This document shows, one piece after another, positions 35,948 to 45,809 of a stretch of 64,000 nt of DNA. Location of the stretch: positions 62,001-126,000 of the forward strand of contig NZ_AWFG01000052.1 of assembly GCF_000682695.1 (NCBI RefSeq). Direction: 5' to 3'. The position numbers were made by a program, and so were the translations under genes. Under the pieces are notes generated by a model that was not told the origin of the DNA, ran no database searches, and was given only the letters and a program-made list of their open reading frames with translations. Position 1 is the first letter of the stretch; every line of letters starts with the position of its first letter. Source of the stretch: Hyphomonas chukchiensis. GTDB lineage: Bacteria > Pseudomonadota > Alphaproteobacteria > Caulobacterales > Hyphomonadaceae.

Positions 35948-37049
35948 CACCCCATCGCCGATCAGCCGGCTGCTGCATTACCGCACCGAACGCCTCGCAA
36001 AGGGCGAGGCGGTGGCGCTGCCGATCCATGCCTCATCCACGTTCCACCTGCCCGGCGACCCGGACGGCAGCCATTTCTATGGCCGCAATGGCAACCCGAC
36101 CGTGGAGACGGTGGAGGCCGAAATCGGTATTCTGGAGGCGGCAGACGTGGTCTGCTTCCCGTCCGGCATGGCGGCGATTGCCTCGGTTTTCTATTCGGTT
36201 CTGCGGCCCGGCGACACGGTGCTCGTGCCGTCCGATGGCTATTACAATGTCCGCAACCTGCTCAGCGCCCAGTTCGAACCCATGGGCGTGACGATGCGCA
36301 CCTGTCCGACGGCGGAGATGGCCGAGGCGGATTTCAAGGACTGCAAGCTGGTCCTGATCGAGTCGCCGTCCAATCCGGGCCTCGCCGTATGCGACATTGC
36401 CAAAACCGCCGGGCGCGCGAAAGAGGCGGGCGCGCTGGTGATGGTCGACAATACGACCGCGTCGCCGCTGATCCAGCAGCCGCTCGATCTTGGCGCCGAT
36501 TTCAGCGTCATGTCGGACACCAAGGCCATGGCGGGTCATTCGGACGTTCTGTGCGGCCATGTGGCGACGCGCGACGCGAAACTGTTCGAGGGCGTGAAGA
36601 CATGGCGGCGGCTGGCGGGGGCGATTGTCAGCCCTTTTGACGCGTTCCTGCTGCATCGTGGGCTCGCGACCGTGGAGGTGCGCCTCGCCCGGATGAACGC
36701 CAATGCGCTGGCCGTGGCGGAAGCCGTTCAGGGCCACAAGGCGGTGCAGGCCGTTCATTACCCCGGATTGGGGAATGACCCGTTTCACCAGGTGGCACTG
36801 AAGCAAATGAACGGTTTCGGGCCGATTGTGAGTTTTGTACTCGCCGATAAGGCGAATGCGGAGCGCTTCATCGCAGACTGCCACCTGCTCTCCCCCGCCA
36901 CCAGTTTCGGCGGCGTCCATTCGAGTGCGGAGCGCCGGGCCCGGTGGGGCGACGAGGTGCCGGAGGGCTTCATACGGTTTGCCGCCGGCATTGAGCCGAC
37001 CCCAGATCTTGTGGCCGCCGTGACACAGGCCCTCGATACACTGTCCTGA
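35940..37049 (+). CDS. Cys/Met metabolism PLP-dependent enzyme (cystathionine gamma-lyase/synthase type)
   Basis: The protein (369 residues) is a trans-sulfuration enzyme: FYGRNGNPTVETVEAEI (tetramer and phosphate-site motif), FPSGMAAIASV, ESPSNPGLAVCDI, MVDNTTASP, and the Schiff-base lysine 195 in SDTKAMAGHSDVLCGH. Such enzymes cleave or form cystathionine, or split methionine. I choose TTG 35940, where AAGGAG lies nine bases upstream inside the GST gene. It is the last gene of the peptidase-Nudix operon. Which sulfur reaction it performs cannot be told from sequence; neighbours do not settle it. Confidence 0.87.
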   Translation: MTDTPSPISRLLHYRTERLAKGEAVALPIHASSTFHLPGDPDGSHFYGRNGNPTVETVEAEIGILEAADVVCFPSGMAAIASVFYSVLRPGDTVLVPSDGYYNVRNLLSAQFEPMGVTMRTCPTAEMAEADFKDCKLVLIESPSNPGLAVCDIAKTAGRAKEAGALVMVDNTTASPLIQQPLDLGADFSVMSDTKAMAGHSDVLCGHVATRDAKLFEGVKTWRRLAGAIVSPFDAFLLHRGLATVEVRLARMNANALAVAEAVQGHKAVQAVHYPGLGNDPFHQVALKQMNGFGPIVSFVLADKANAERFIADCHLLSPATSFGGVHSSAERRARWGDEVPEGFIRFAAGIEPTPDLVAAVTQALDTLS

Positions 37050-37120
37050 GACGGACCGGTTGTCGTGACACGGCTCTAAATCTGGTATAGTTCTTGCGAA
37101 TTGCAGGTGGGAACCACGCA

Positions 37121-38905
37121 ATGAAACGTCTTAGTATAGTACTTTTTTTTGTTCTGGTCGCCGGAGTGGCCTGGGGCTGGTTCAAATTGAACCAGCCGGC
37201 CGCGCCGTTGGAGCGGACAGAACCGCTGCGCATTGCGCAGGGCGTGATCATCGGCGGCGTGGACCACGACAACCCGGACATCCAGGTCTACAACGGCCTG
37301 CCCTATGCCACCGCGCAGCGCTGGAGCGCGCCGGACATACCGCCGCAATGGGGCGCCATTCCCCGGGATTCCCGCACTTTTGGCCCCGAATGCCTGCAGG
37401 GCCGTGACAGCCTCGCCGGCTTTGTCGACAACATCCTGAAAGGCAATGGCCTGCCCTGGTGGAAACGGTTCGTGGCCGAGAAATACCTCGCCGCCCAGCC
37501 CGCCCCGCAGGAATCCGAAAGCTGTCTCTTCCTGAATGTCCGCACCGGCAACATGGGCGGCGCAGAGCCCGCGCCCGTTATGGTGTGGATCCATGGCGGC
37601 GCACACAAGGCCGGCTCCGGCTCGTCCAGCTTCTACCAGGCGAACGGCCTTGTCGAAAAAGGCGTCGTTCTGGTCACGATCAATTATCGCCTCGGCGCCC
37701 TTGGCTATCTCGCGCATCCGGCGCTGACGGAAGTCGACGGAACGTCCGGCAATTACGGCCTGCTGGACCAGATGGCCGCGCTCAAATGGGTGCGCCAGAA
37801 CATTGCGAGCTTTGGCGGCGACCCGAATAACGTCACCGTGTTCGGCGAGAGCGCCGGCGCAGGATCGGTCAGCGAACTCATGGCCTCGCCCATGTCGGCC
37901 GGCCTGTTCGACAAGGTGATCCTCGAAAGCGGATCGAGCAGCGGCAATGCCATCCACCTGTCGAAATCCCCGCTCGCCAGCGTGCGCAGCGCCGAGGACG
38001 TCGGCACCGAATTCCTCTCGACCCTCGCACCGCCCGCCGCGACAGCGGCTGACCTGCGCGCCATCCCGGCCGCCGCGATCATCTCGCGGGCCAAGGTGCG
38101 CAGCGACCTCGGCGACTATTTCCTGCCGGTCGTTGACGGCAAGGTGCTGCCTGAAATGATCGGCAAGGCCATCCGTGACGGCAATGTGCCCCACCTGCCA
38201 ATGCTGGCCGGATACAATGCCGATGAAGGCACGCTGTTCTACGACGATATCCGCTCGCCGACCCTGATGGCGGGACCGATGGTCGGCACGCTGGAGGAAC
38301 GCGAAGAGGCGCTGGCCGATGTGTTCGGCGCCAACCCGGCCAAGGCGCTGCAGTCGCTCTATGGCATGGAAAGCCTTGAGACCTGGGACCGCGGCGCGGT
38401 CGACATGCTGGGCGACGACGTGTTCGGCGTCCACATGCGCTTCCTCGGCAAGCATAATGCCGATACCGGTCAGCCGACCTGGATGTACATTTTCTCGCGC
38501 GTGCCGCCCTCCAAACACCAGACGCTCGGCGCCTATCATGCGGCCGAAGTGCCGTTCGTGTTCGGCAAGCCCTTCCCGCTGCTGCCGGTCACGCACAGCG
38601 ACGAGAAACTGGCCGAGACGATGATGACCTATTGGACCAATTTCGCGAAGACGGGCAATCCGAACAGCGATGGCGTGCCGGTATGGCCGCCCTACACGTC
38701 CGAAACGGACACGTGGATGGAGCTGCACTATCCGCTGGAGCCGCACCGCGAATTGCGCGCCCGCAAGCTCGATATCCTTGAAGAGAAGCTCAACGAGCGG
38801 ATCGACATGGTGACCGAAGTGCTCGCCCCGCGCGACATGGCCCTGAACGTGGACCCGCTGGCCGCCGTGTCAGGCGACGAGGAGGCTGTTGCAGATAGCA
38901 ACTAG
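37121..38905 (+). CDS. Type-B carboxylesterase family protein, membrane-anchored or secreted
   Basis: The protein (594 residues) has an N-terminal hydrophobic segment (LSIVLFFVLVAGVAWGWF) acting as signal or anchor. The carboxylesterase/para-nitrobenzyl esterase fold follows, with QVYNGLPYA, MVWIHGGAHKAGSGS (oxyanion hole), nucleophile Ser244 in FGESAGAGSV, glutamate in YNADEGTLF and histidine in LGAYHAAEVPFVFG. It hydrolyses carboxylic esters, probably in the periplasm. ATG 37121 is preceded by AGGTGGGA. Its last 36 bases overlap the 3' end of the convergent fRMsr gene. Confidence 0.87.
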   Translation: MKRLSIVLFFVLVAGVAWGWFKLNQPAAPLERTEPLRIAQGVIIGGVDHDNPDIQVYNGLPYATAQRWSAPDIPPQWGAIPRDSRTFGPECLQGRDSLAGFVDNILKGNGLPWWKRFVAEKYLAAQPAPQESESCLFLNVRTGNMGGAEPAPVMVWIHGGAHKAGSGSSSFYQANGLVEKGVVLVTINYRLGALGYLAHPALTEVDGTSGNYGLLDQMAALKWVRQNIASFGGDPNNVTVFGESAGAGSVSELMASPMSAGLFDKVILESGSSSGNAIHLSKSPLASVRSAEDVGTEFLSTLAPPAATAADLRAIPAAAIISRAKVRSDLGDYFLPVVDGKVLPEMIGKAIRDGNVPHLPMLAGYNADEGTLFYDDIRSPTLMAGPMVGTLEEREEALADVFGANPAKALQSLYGMESLETWDRGAVDMLGDDVFGVHMRFLGKHNADTGQPTWMYIFSRVPPSKHQTLGAYHAAEVPFVFGKPFPLLPVTHSDEKLAETMMTYWTNFAKTGNPNSDGVPVWPPYTSETDTWMELHYPLEPHRELRARKLDILEEKLNERIDMVTEVLAPRDMALNVDPLAAVSGDEEAVADSN

Positions 38906-39337
38906 GCCCGCCTGATCCACCTCGTCGAACGCGTCGAGCGACGTTGAATCCACATCCAGAACCGCCGCGAGTTTTCCGTCACCATCGAAGACCGGCACGA
39001 CGATCTCGGAATTCGAGGCGGAATCGCAGGCAATGTGGCCCGGGAAGGCGTGCACATCCGGCACGATGATCGGCTCGCCGGTGGCCGCGACATGGCCGCA
39101 GACGCCCCTGCCAAAGGGAATGCGCAGGCAGCCCAGCGTGCCCTGATAGGGCCCGACGACGAGTTCGCGGTCCTTCAGCGGGTCAACAACGTAGAATCCG
39201 GTCCAGAAGAAGCGCGGCGCCATGGCCTGCGCCAGGATGCAGGCCGCCGTGGCATAGCGGGCCGTTACAGAGGTTTCACCGGCGACGACGCTGTCGATTT
39301 CCGCCTTAAGATCGCGATAGTGTTCAGCCTTGTCCAT
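38870..39337 (-). CDS. msrC: Free methionine-R-sulfoxide reductase (GAF domain)
   Basis: The protein (155 residues) is a single GAF domain with the fRMsr cysteines at 70, 80 and 104 (GTLGCLRIPFGRGVCGH, then IACDSASNSEIVVPV). The spacing of 10 and 24 residues is the same as in the E. coli enzyme (84, 94, 118). It reduces free methionine-(R)-sulfoxide back to methionine. ATG 39337, after GAGGCGG, gives the family length; in-frame sequence upstream to 39619 is not protein-like. The 3' end overlaps the esterase gene tail to tail. Confidence 0.9.
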   Translation of the reverse strand: MDKAEHYRDLKAEIDSVVAGETSVTARYATAACILAQAMAPRFFWTGFYVVDPLKDRELVVGPYQGTLGCLRIPFGRGVCGHVAATGEPIIVPDVHAFPGHIACDSASNSEIVVPVFDGDGKLAAVLDVDSTSLDAFDEVDQAGLVAICNSLLVA

Positions 39338-39479
39338 ATTCCGCCTCATCCTTGCCGTGGAGCGGCTATATCGGATGGCCAGGCCAATAGGGCAATAGGT
39401 CGTTGAAGCAGCGGGCAACCTCTGGAATAGTCTGTCACACGCACAGGCAACAGGGTGCCTGAGGCAGGAGGGTCGATAC

Positions 39480-40307
39480 GTGAGCATTCCGGTCCGGATG
39501 GCAGCCTTGCTCGCGCTTTGCGCCGCGCTGGCAACGCCTGTAGGGCTGGCCCAGAACACGCTGCCGGACATGACCGCCGCCCCGGAGACGGGCGGCCTGC
39601 ACGATGATGGCGCCGACACCTATGATGACGACACCTATGTCTATGATGAAGACGATGATTACGGTCCGCAGACCGATCTCGAGGCGCTGGACCGGGCCCA
39701 TGCGGCCTACCTGAAGAAAACGGACCTGCAGCTGAAGCGGCCGGAATATGATGCGCCGCCCGAGGACTTCAAGCCACCCAAGCCACCGCCGCGCTGGTTG
39801 CAGGCGATCTTTGAATTTCTCGGGAGCCTCGGGCCGCTCCTGCAGGTCGTCTTCTTTATTGCCGTGGGCCTGGTGGTGGCGGGCGTGCTCTATTTCCTGT
39901 TTGGCGAGGCACTCCGCGTGCGCTTTGGCCGTGACGGCAAGGGAAAGGTGGACAATCCCGATGACGTGCTGCCGGACCTGCGCCCCGATGCGCAGGAGGC
40001 ACTGACCCTGCTGGAAGAGGCCGATGCGCTGGCCAGGGCGGGCAAGTTTGCCGAGGCCGTGCACCTGCTCCTCTTCCGCTCGATCAATGATATCCAGCAG
40101 CGCCTCGAAGGCGGCGTGCCGCGCTCGCTGACGGCGCGGGAGATCGGCAGCCTGCGACATCTGCCGGAGCGGGCGAAGCGCGGGCTCGGCCCGATCATCC
40201 AGATCGTGGAGCACAGCTTCTTCGGCGGACGCGAGGTCGACGCGGCGGGCTGGAAGACGGCGCGCGAATCCTATGAGCATTTTGCCTTCGGTGAGGGCTG
40301 GGCATGA
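39480..40307 (+). CDS. DUF4129 domain protein, first gene of the MoxR operon
   Basis: The protein (275 residues) has a signal peptide (ALLALCAALATPVGLAQ), an acidic Asp/Tyr-rich periplasmic segment at about 40-62 (DDDTYVYDEDDDYG), and one transmembrane helix near 120-145 (LLQVVFFIAVGLVVAGVLYFLF). The C-terminal cytoplasmic DUF4129 domain contains EAVHLLLFRSINDIQQR and PRSLTAREIG. DUF4129 proteins regularly accompany MoxR/DUF58 operons. The start is GTG with AGGAGG upstream. The stop overlaps the DUF4350 start. Confidence 0.82.
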   Translation: MSIPVRMAALLALCAALATPVGLAQNTLPDMTAAPETGGLHDDGADTYDDDTYVYDEDDDYGPQTDLEALDRAHAAYLKKTDLQLKRPEYDAPPEDFKPPKPPPRWLQAIFEFLGSLGPLLQVVFFIAVGLVVAGVLYFLFGEALRVRFGRDGKGKVDNPDDVLPDLRPDAQEALTLLEEADALARAGKFAEAVHLLLFRSINDIQQRLEGGVPRSLTAREIGSLRHLPERAKRGLGPIIQIVEHSFFGGREVDAAGWKTARESYEHFAFGEGWA

Positions 40308-41524
40308 GCGAGACGAATACAGGCTCTCCCTTCGCGGCGCGGACCGTGGCGATCATGCTGACCATCGCGATTGTCTCGTTCGGCGCCGTGATGGTGCTGG
40401 CCGGCTGGTCACCGGAGCTGCGCGACCGCAACCATGCCGGCGACCATCCCTTCTCGACCTCTGCCATCGGCTATAATGGCATCGTCCAGCTGCTGGAGGA
40501 TCAGGGCTATCCGGTCGAGATCTCGCGGCTGGAACACCGGCTGACCGACCGGGACTGGGGCGTGATGGTGGTGACGCTGCCGGCCTGGGGCGCCGGCGAC
40601 ATTGAAAAGACAGACCTGCAACCCACCACACTGATCGTGCTGCCCAAATGGGTCGGCACGGTCGACCCGTTCAACGCCAAGCGCCAGCGCGACACCCGGT
40701 TCACCGATGCGAGCACCGTGAACGACCTGCTGGGCAAGCTGAACGTGACCGGCGAGATCGGCCGTATCGACGTGCCGCGCCTGACCGAGACACCGTTTGG
40801 CGACATGAAGCTGAAGCCCGATGTGAAGATGCAGGTGATCAAGTCGGACACGCTGATCGAGCTGGCCGGAACCGAGGACGGCATCCTGCTGGGCAAGATG
40901 CCTGACCGGGACATCTATATCCTCGCCGACCCCGACATGCTGAACACGTTCGGCCTGGCGGACCGGGAGAATGCGCGCTTCGCGGTGCAGCTGATGGACT
41001 GGGTGCGCTATGACGCGGCCGAGCCGATCATCTTTGACGCGACGCTGCACGGCTTCGTCCGCTCTGAAAACCTGATGCAGATGATGTTCGACATTCCCTA
41101 TGTCGGCGCGACACTGGCGGCGCTGGCTGCGGCCTTCCTGCTCGGCTGGGCTGCGCTGGTGCGCTTCGGGCCGACGGTGCGCGATGGCCGCGTGATCGCG
41201 CTGGGCAAGCAGGCGCTGGTGGACAATTCGGCCGGCCTGTTCACGATGTCGCGGCGGGAGACGCGGATGGCGCCGGGCTATCTCGCCATGATGCGGCGGC
41301 GGGTGGCGCGCGAGATCGCGGCGCCAAAGACAATGACCGAGGCACAGCTGTCGGACCTGTTCGACCGGCTGGGCCCCGAGGAACAATCCGGCAAGCGGTT
41401 CTCGCAGATGGAGGCGGGCCTCAGAGGCCCCTCCGCGAACCGCGAGGAGCTCATGACAAAAGCCCGCGAACTCTATCGCTGGCGACGCGACATTCTCAGG
41501 AGAGGCACACATGAACGTAAGTGA
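40304..41524 (+). CDS. DUF4350 domain membrane protein of the MoxR operon
   Basis: The protein (406 residues) has an N-terminal helix ([21 protein letters not shown]), a DUF4350 domain with [28 protein letters not shown], and a second helix at about 270-290 ([20 protein letters not shown]) before a basic cytoplasmic tail. The domain resembles GATase/ThuA-like folds but its function is unknown. It overlaps DUF4129 by four bases and the MoxR gene by fourteen. It probably forms part of the membrane complex assembled by the MoxR ATPase. Confidence 0.8.
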   Translation: MSETNTGSPFAARTVAIMLTIAIVSFGAVMVLAGWSPELRDRNHAGDHPFSTSAIGYNGIVQLLEDQGYPVEISRLEHRLTDRDWGVMVVTLPAWGAGDIEKTDLQPTTLIVLPKWVGTVDPFNAKRQRDTRFTDASTVNDLLGKLNVTGEIGRIDVPRLTETPFGDMKLKPDVKMQVIKSDTLIELAGTEDGILLGKMPDRDIYILADPDMLNTFGLADRENARFAVQLMDWVRYDAAEPIIFDATLHGFVRSENLMQMMFDIPYVGATLAALAAAFLLGWAALVRFGPTVRDGRVIALGKQALVDNSAGLFTMSRRETRMAPGYLAMMRRRVAREIAAPKTMTEAQLSDLFDRLGPEEQSGKRFSQMEAGLRGPSANREELMTKARELYRWRRDILRRGTHERK

Positions 41525-42467
41525 CATCAAGGACCTGGCGGCGAAGATACGCGGCGAGGTGCGCAAGGCCGTGGTCGGCCAGGACACGACGGTCGACATA
41601 TTGCTGACGGCGCTGTTCTCGTCCGGGCATGTGCTGCTGGAAGGGCCGCCGGGAACGGCAAAGACGCTGCTGGCGCAATGCTTTGCCAAGGCGATCTCGC
41701 TGGACTTCGGGCGCATCCAGTTCACCCCCGACCTGATGCCGGGGGATGTTCTGGGCACGAACCTATTCAACTTCCAGACAAACGAGTTCAGCCTGACCAA
41801 GGGGCCGATCTTCACCGACCTCCTGCTCGCCGACGAGATCAACCGGACGCCGCCGAAGACGCAGGCCGCGCTGCTGGAAGCGATGCAGGAACGCAAGGTG
41901 ACGATTGACGGCGACACCTATCCGCTGAACCCGCGCTTCACCGTGATCGCGACGCAGAACCCGATCGAGCAGCAGGGCACCTATCCCCTGCCCGAGGCGC
42001 AGCTGGACCGTTTCCTGTTCAAGCATACGCTGGACTATCCGAGCCGCGAGGAAGAGTTCGCCATCGTTGCCCAGCACGGCATGCGGACCGGGATGAACAC
42101 GCCCGCTTCGTTCGGCATCGAGTCGGCAATCAGTGCGGCGGATCTGGACACGGCGGTGGATACGGTCGCGGGCATCAAGCTGAAGGATGACATCATCACC
42201 TATATCGTCGACCTGATCCGGGCGACGCGGGAGACCCCGGCGCTGGAGACCGGCGCGAGCCCGCGAGCAGCGGCGGCGCTGGCCACGGCGGCGCGGGCGC
42301 GGGCGGCAATTGACGGGCGCGACTTCGTGATCCCGGATGACGTGAAGATGCTGGCCCTGCCGGCGCTGCGCCACCGCATTCTTCTCTCGCCCGGTGCCGA
42401 GATCGAAGGCAAGACGACCGACGAGACACTGGCAGGCATTATCGATCAGACGGCGGCGCCAAGGTGA
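41511..42467 (+). CDS. MoxR family AAA+ ATPase
   Basis: The protein (318 residues) has Walker [10 protein letters not shown] at about 44-52, Walker [24 protein letters not shown] near 106, the sensor-1 segment [26 protein letters not shown] and a lid domain with [11 protein letters not shown] (sensor 2). MoxR ATPases act as chaperones that insert metals or assemble enzyme and membrane complexes together with VWA/DUF58 proteins. It lies centrally in the six-gene operon and overlaps both neighbours. The client is unknown. Confidence 0.93.
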   Translation: MNVSDIKDLAAKIRGEVRKAVVGQDTTVDILLTALFSSGHVLLEGPPGTAKTLLAQCFAKAISLDFGRIQFTPDLMPGDVLGTNLFNFQTNEFSLTKGPIFTDLLLADEINRTPPKTQAALLEAMQERKVTIDGDTYPLNPRFTVIATQNPIEQQGTYPLPEAQLDRFLFKHTLDYPSREEEFAIVAQHGMRTGMNTPASFGIESAISAADLDTAVDTVAGIKLKDDIITYIVDLIRATRETPALETGASPRAAAALATAARARAAIDGRDFVIPDDVKMLALPALRHRILLSPGAEIEGKTTDETLAGIIDQTAAPR

Positions 42468-43777
42468 TTTCGCCAACCCCCCGCGCAATTTTCCTGATGC
42501 TGCTCGGCGTGCCGCTGATGCTGGCCGTGGCGCTGATGGCGCCTGCGCTGTGGATCCTCTCCGCAGGCTGGATTGTCGGTGTGGGTGCGCTGATCCTGCT
42601 GGACGCGATGATTGGCGCGTCGCTCAGGGCCTATGAGGCCGAACTTGACGTGCCGCCGCTGCTCTATGTCGGCGGGAGCGATCCGCTGCCGCTGGTGCTG
42701 CGTTTCAGGGAAGGACCGCTGCCGCGCCGGGTGCAGGTGCAGCTGGAGATGAATGCGCTTCTGGAAGATATCCCCGCCAAGGGCCTGCGCGGCTGGGAGG
42801 GCAATGAGCGGCCCTATGAATTTGAGCTGACGCCGAAGCGGCGGGGCATGGCGAAACTGGTGCGCCTGTGGAGCCGGTGGCAGGGGCCGCTGGGCCTCAT
42901 TCAGAAGCGGCACATATTGGAGCTGGACCGGGACATTCCGGTGACGCCGAACATTCGCTGGGTGAAGGACGAGGCGATCCGCCTGTTCTCGCGCGACGCG
43001 GCCTTCGGCATCAAGACGCAGATCGAGCGGGGCGACGGGAGCGAGTTCGATGCGCTGCGCGAGTTTTCCAGCGGCATGGACCGGCGGGCCATCGACTGGA
43101 AACATTCGGCGCGGCACCGCAACCTGCTGGCCAAGGAATTCCGGACCGAGCGCAACCATAATATCGTGTTCGCCTTCGATACCGGGCGGCTGATGAGCGA
43201 ACCGCTGGGCGGCGTGCCGAAGATCGACCGGGCGATCAATGCGGGGCTCTTGCTCTCCTATGTCTCGCTGCGCCAGGGCGACCGGACCATGTTCTATGGG
43301 TTCGATTCCCGGCCCGGCCTGACGACCGGATTCCTGAGCGGGCCGCGCGGTTTTCCCAAGGCGCAGGGCATGGCGGCGAGCCTCGACTATTCGACGCAGG
43401 AAACCAATTACACGCTGGCCCTTTCCACGCTGGCGAGCCGGCTGGAGCGGCGCAGCCTGGTCATCATCTTTTCCGATTTCGTCGACACGATCTCGGCAGA
43501 GCTGATGCTGGAGAACGTGAAACGGCTGACCGACCGGCATCTCGTGCTGTTCGCGACGTTCGAGGACGCGGCGCTTTCCGGCATGGTGGATGCGCCGCCG
43601 GAAGAGACACTGGATGTAACGCGCGCCGTGATTGCCGACGGGCTGCTGGCCGAGCGGGACGTCGTGTTCCGGCGCCTGCAGCGGATGGGCGTGCAGATCA
43701 TCGAGACCACGCCGGAGGCCTTTGGCGGCGCGCTGATTTCGCGCTACCTGCAGATCAAGCAGAGGGACATGCTGTGA
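42464..43777 (+). CDS. DUF58 domain protein
   Basis: The protein (437 residues) has two N-terminal transmembrane helices (about 8-45), then the DUF58 core with [20 protein letters not shown] near 200. A VWA-like region follows with [12 protein letters not shown] (MIDAS-like DxG) and [13 protein letters not shown]58 proteins are standard partners of MoxR ATPases and probably bind the client. The start is GTG 42464, overlapping the MoxR stop (GTGA), and the stop likewise overlaps the SpoIIM-like gene start. Confidence 0.88.
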   Translation: MISPTPRAIFLMLLGVPLMLAVALMAPALWILSAGWIVGVGALILLDAMIGASLRAYEAELDVPPLLYVGGSDPLPLVLRFREGPLPRRVQVQLEMNALLEDIPAKGLRGWEGNERPYEFELTPKRRGMAKLVRLWSRWQGPLGLIQKRHILELDRDIPVTPNIRWVKDEAIRLFSRDAAFGIKTQIERGDGSEFDALREFSSGMDRRAIDWKHSARHRNLLAKEFRTERNHNIVFAFDTGRLMSEPLGGVPKIDRAINAGLLLSYVSLRQGDRTMFYGFDSRPGLTTGFLSGPRGFPKAQGMAASLDYSTQETNYTLALSTLASRLERRSLVIIFSDFVDTISAELMLENVKRLTDRHLVLFATFEDAALSGMVDAPPEETLDVTRAVIADGLLAERDVVFRRLQRMGVQIIETTPEAFGGALISRYLQIKQRDML

Positions 43778-44778
43778 GAGGCGACACGCTGAAATCCTAC
43801 CGCTTCCGTGAGGAGCGCGAGAGCGACTGGCGCAAGCTGGACCTGATCCTGACGCGGGCGGAGAATAGCGGCGTCAATGCGCTTTCCGATGACGAGATGA
43901 CCGCCCTGCCCCGGCTCTACCGGCAGGCGGTGAGTTCGCTGTCGGTGGCGAAGTCAATCTCGCTGGACCAGAACGTGATCATCTATCTGGAGAGCCTGTG
44001 CACGCGGGCCTATTTCTTCGTCTACGGCGCGCGCACGACACTGGGCGAGCGGATCATGGACTTCCTGCGGCGCGGCTGGCCGGAGGCCGTGAGTGGCGCA
44101 GTGGGGACCACCTTGCTGGCCTTCCTGTTCTTCTTCGGCGGCATCGGACTCGCCTTTTTCCTCTGCATGCAGGACATGGACTGGTTCTGGACCTTCCATA
44201 ATGAAAGCCTGTTCGACGGGCGCAATCCGGATGCGACGGTCGAGTATCTGCGCTCGACGATTTACACTGATCCGAATGATCATGGGCAGAGCGACCTGGC
44301 CGCGTTCTCGGGATTCCTGTTCAACAATAATGCGCAGATTTCGCTGTTCGCCTTTGCGCTCGGTTTTGCGTTCGGCCTGCCGACGGCGTGGCTGCTGCTT
44401 TACAATGGCGTGACCATCGGATCGCTCTATGCCGTGTTCTGGCAGAAGGGGCTCGGCTTTGAGTTCACCGGCTGGCTGATGATCCATGGCGTGACGGAAC
44501 TGTTCGCGATCACGCTGGCGGGGGCGGCCGGTTTCGTGATCGGCGGGGCCGTGGCGTTTCCGGGGCGGATGACGCGGCTCGCTTCGGCGCGGGCGGCGGG
44601 ACAGAAGGCGGCGACCATGGCGATGGGCTGCGTCATCATGCTGGTGATCGCGGCGCTGCTGGAAGGTTTCGGGCGGCAGCTGATCAATTCCGACGTGGCG
44701 CGCTACACGATTGCGGCGGTCTCCCTCTTCCTCTGGTGCGCCTATTTCTACCTGCCGCGTGCGGGGCGTGACACATGA
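43774..44778 (+). CDS. SpoIIM/DUF95 family membrane protein
   Basis: The protein (334 residues) has a soluble helical N-terminus (DWRKLDLILTRAENSG, LPRLYRQAVSSL). About five to six hydrophobic segments follow: AVGTTLLAFLFFFGGIGLAFFL, ISLFAFALGFAFGLPTAWLLLY, ELFAITLAGAAGFVIGGAVAF, MAMGCVIMLVIAALL and a C-terminal helix. It belongs to the stage II sporulation protein M family, which in non-sporulating bacteria occurs in MoxR operons. The start is GTG (GTGA overlap with DUF58), and the stop overlaps the RDD gene start. Confidence 0.82.
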   Translation: MRGDTLKSYRFREERESDWRKLDLILTRAENSGVNALSDDEMTALPRLYRQAVSSLSVAKSISLDQNVIIYLESLCTRAYFFVYGARTTLGERIMDFLRRGWPEAVSGAVGTTLLAFLFFFGGIGLAFFLCMQDMDWFWTFHNESLFDGRNPDATVEYLRSTIYTDPNDHGQSDLAAFSGFLFNNNAQISLFAFALGFAFGLPTAWLLLYNGVTIGSLYAVFWQKGLGFEFTGWLMIHGVTELFAITLAGAAGFVIGGAVAFPGRMTRLASARAAGQKAATMAMGCVIMLVIAALLEGFGRQLINSDVARYTIAAVSLFLWCAYFYLPRAGRDT

Positions 44779-45725
44779 CGAATACCGCCGTTCCGCCGGG
44801 CCGCCCCGGCATCAGCATGGAGGCCGCCCAGCGCCGCCGGGCGCGCCTGGCCGAGCAGATGCGCGTGGGCAAGCTGACGCGCACACTGGTAACGCCGGAG
44901 GGCGCGGAGATCCGCCTGAAGCTGGCCACCGTGGCGGAGCGCGCCGGGGCCTTTGCCATCGACGTGGCGATCCAGTGGGCCATCGTGATCGGCGTGCTGC
45001 TGGGCATGATTTACACCCTGGGCGCGATGGGCATGGACCAGGCGAATTTCGCCTTTGCCTTCTGGATGGTGTTCTACTTCTTCGTGCGGAACTTCTATTA
45101 CATCTTCTTCGAGATCGGCCGGAAGGCGGCGACGCCGGGCAAGCGGGCGCTTGGCCTGAGGGTGGCGACGCGCGATGGCGGGCGGCTGACGGCGGACGCC
45201 GTTCTGGCGCGCAATTTCATGCGCGAGGTGGAGCTGGGCCTGCCGCTGCAATTCGTGGCCATGGGGCTCGGCAGCGACCAGATCAGCGGCTGGATGGCGC
45301 TGTTCGGGCTGGCCTGGTCGGGCGTGTTCCTGTTCTTCCCGGTGTTCAACAGGGACAAGATGCGGGTCGGCGACCTGCTGGCCGGGACCTGGGTGATCAA
45401 GACGCCCAAGGCGCAGCTGATGAGCGACATCACGTCGGCGATCATGACGCCGGAACAGGGCGCGCGCTTTGCCTTCACGCCGGCGCAGGCGGATGCCTAT
45501 GGCATTCACGAGCTGCATGTCCTCGAGGATGTGCTGCGGCAGTCCACGCCCGACATCAAACTGCAGGTGGCCGAGCGGATCCGGGGCAAGATCGGCTGGG
45601 CACGGACGGCTGGCGAGACCGACCTTGCTTTCCTGGAGGCCTATTATGCGGCCCTGCGCAAGCGGCTCGAACAGCGCATGTTGCTGGGCGAGCGAAAGAC
45701 CGACAAGTTTGATACGGGGCGGTAG
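44775..45725 (+). CDS. RDD family membrane protein
   Basis: The protein (316 residues) has the RDD signature: ERAGAFAIDVAIQWAIVIGV with the conserved R and D in the first helix, then FFEIGRKAATPGKRALGLRVATRDG, typical of the family loop. A final hydrophobic region (WMALFGLAWSGVFLFFPVF) and about 110 soluble C-terminal residues follow. RDD proteins are small integral membrane proteins proposed to act in ion transport. It is the last gene of the MoxR operon and ends just before a double-hairpin repeat. Confidence 0.82.
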   Translation: MTNTAVPPGRPGISMEAAQRRRARLAEQMRVGKLTRTLVTPEGAEIRLKLATVAERAGAFAIDVAIQWAIVIGVLLGMIYTLGAMGMDQANFAFAFWMVFYFFVRNFYYIFFEIGRKAATPGKRALGLRVATRDGGRLTADAVLARNFMREVELGLPLQFVAMGLGSDQISGWMALFGLAWSGVFLFFPVFNRDKMRVGDLLAGTWVIKTPKAQLMSDITSAIMTPEQGARFAFTPAQADAYGIHELHVLEDVLRQSTPDIKLQVAERIRGKIGWARTAGETDLAFLEAYYAALRKRLEQRMLLGERKTDKFDTGR

Positions 45726-45744
45726 GGTTTAAGGGCCCTCACCT

Positions 45745-45788
45745 CCCATTGCTGCGCAATGGGCCCCTCCTCTCCCGCGAACGGGAGA
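45745..45788. repeat. Double-hairpin extragenic palindromic repeat
   Basis: Two perfect inverted repeats lie side by side after the MoxR operon: CCCATTGC-TGC-GCAATGGG (45745-45763) and TCTCCCG-CGAA-CGGGAGA (45771-45788). Elements of this style recur between genes in alphaproteobacteria. It lies between two convergent genes and could also stop transcription from both sides. The copy number in the genome cannot be judged here. Confidence 0.6.
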
Positions 45789-45809
45789 TGGGTTCAAGTG
45801 GCGCAGGAC

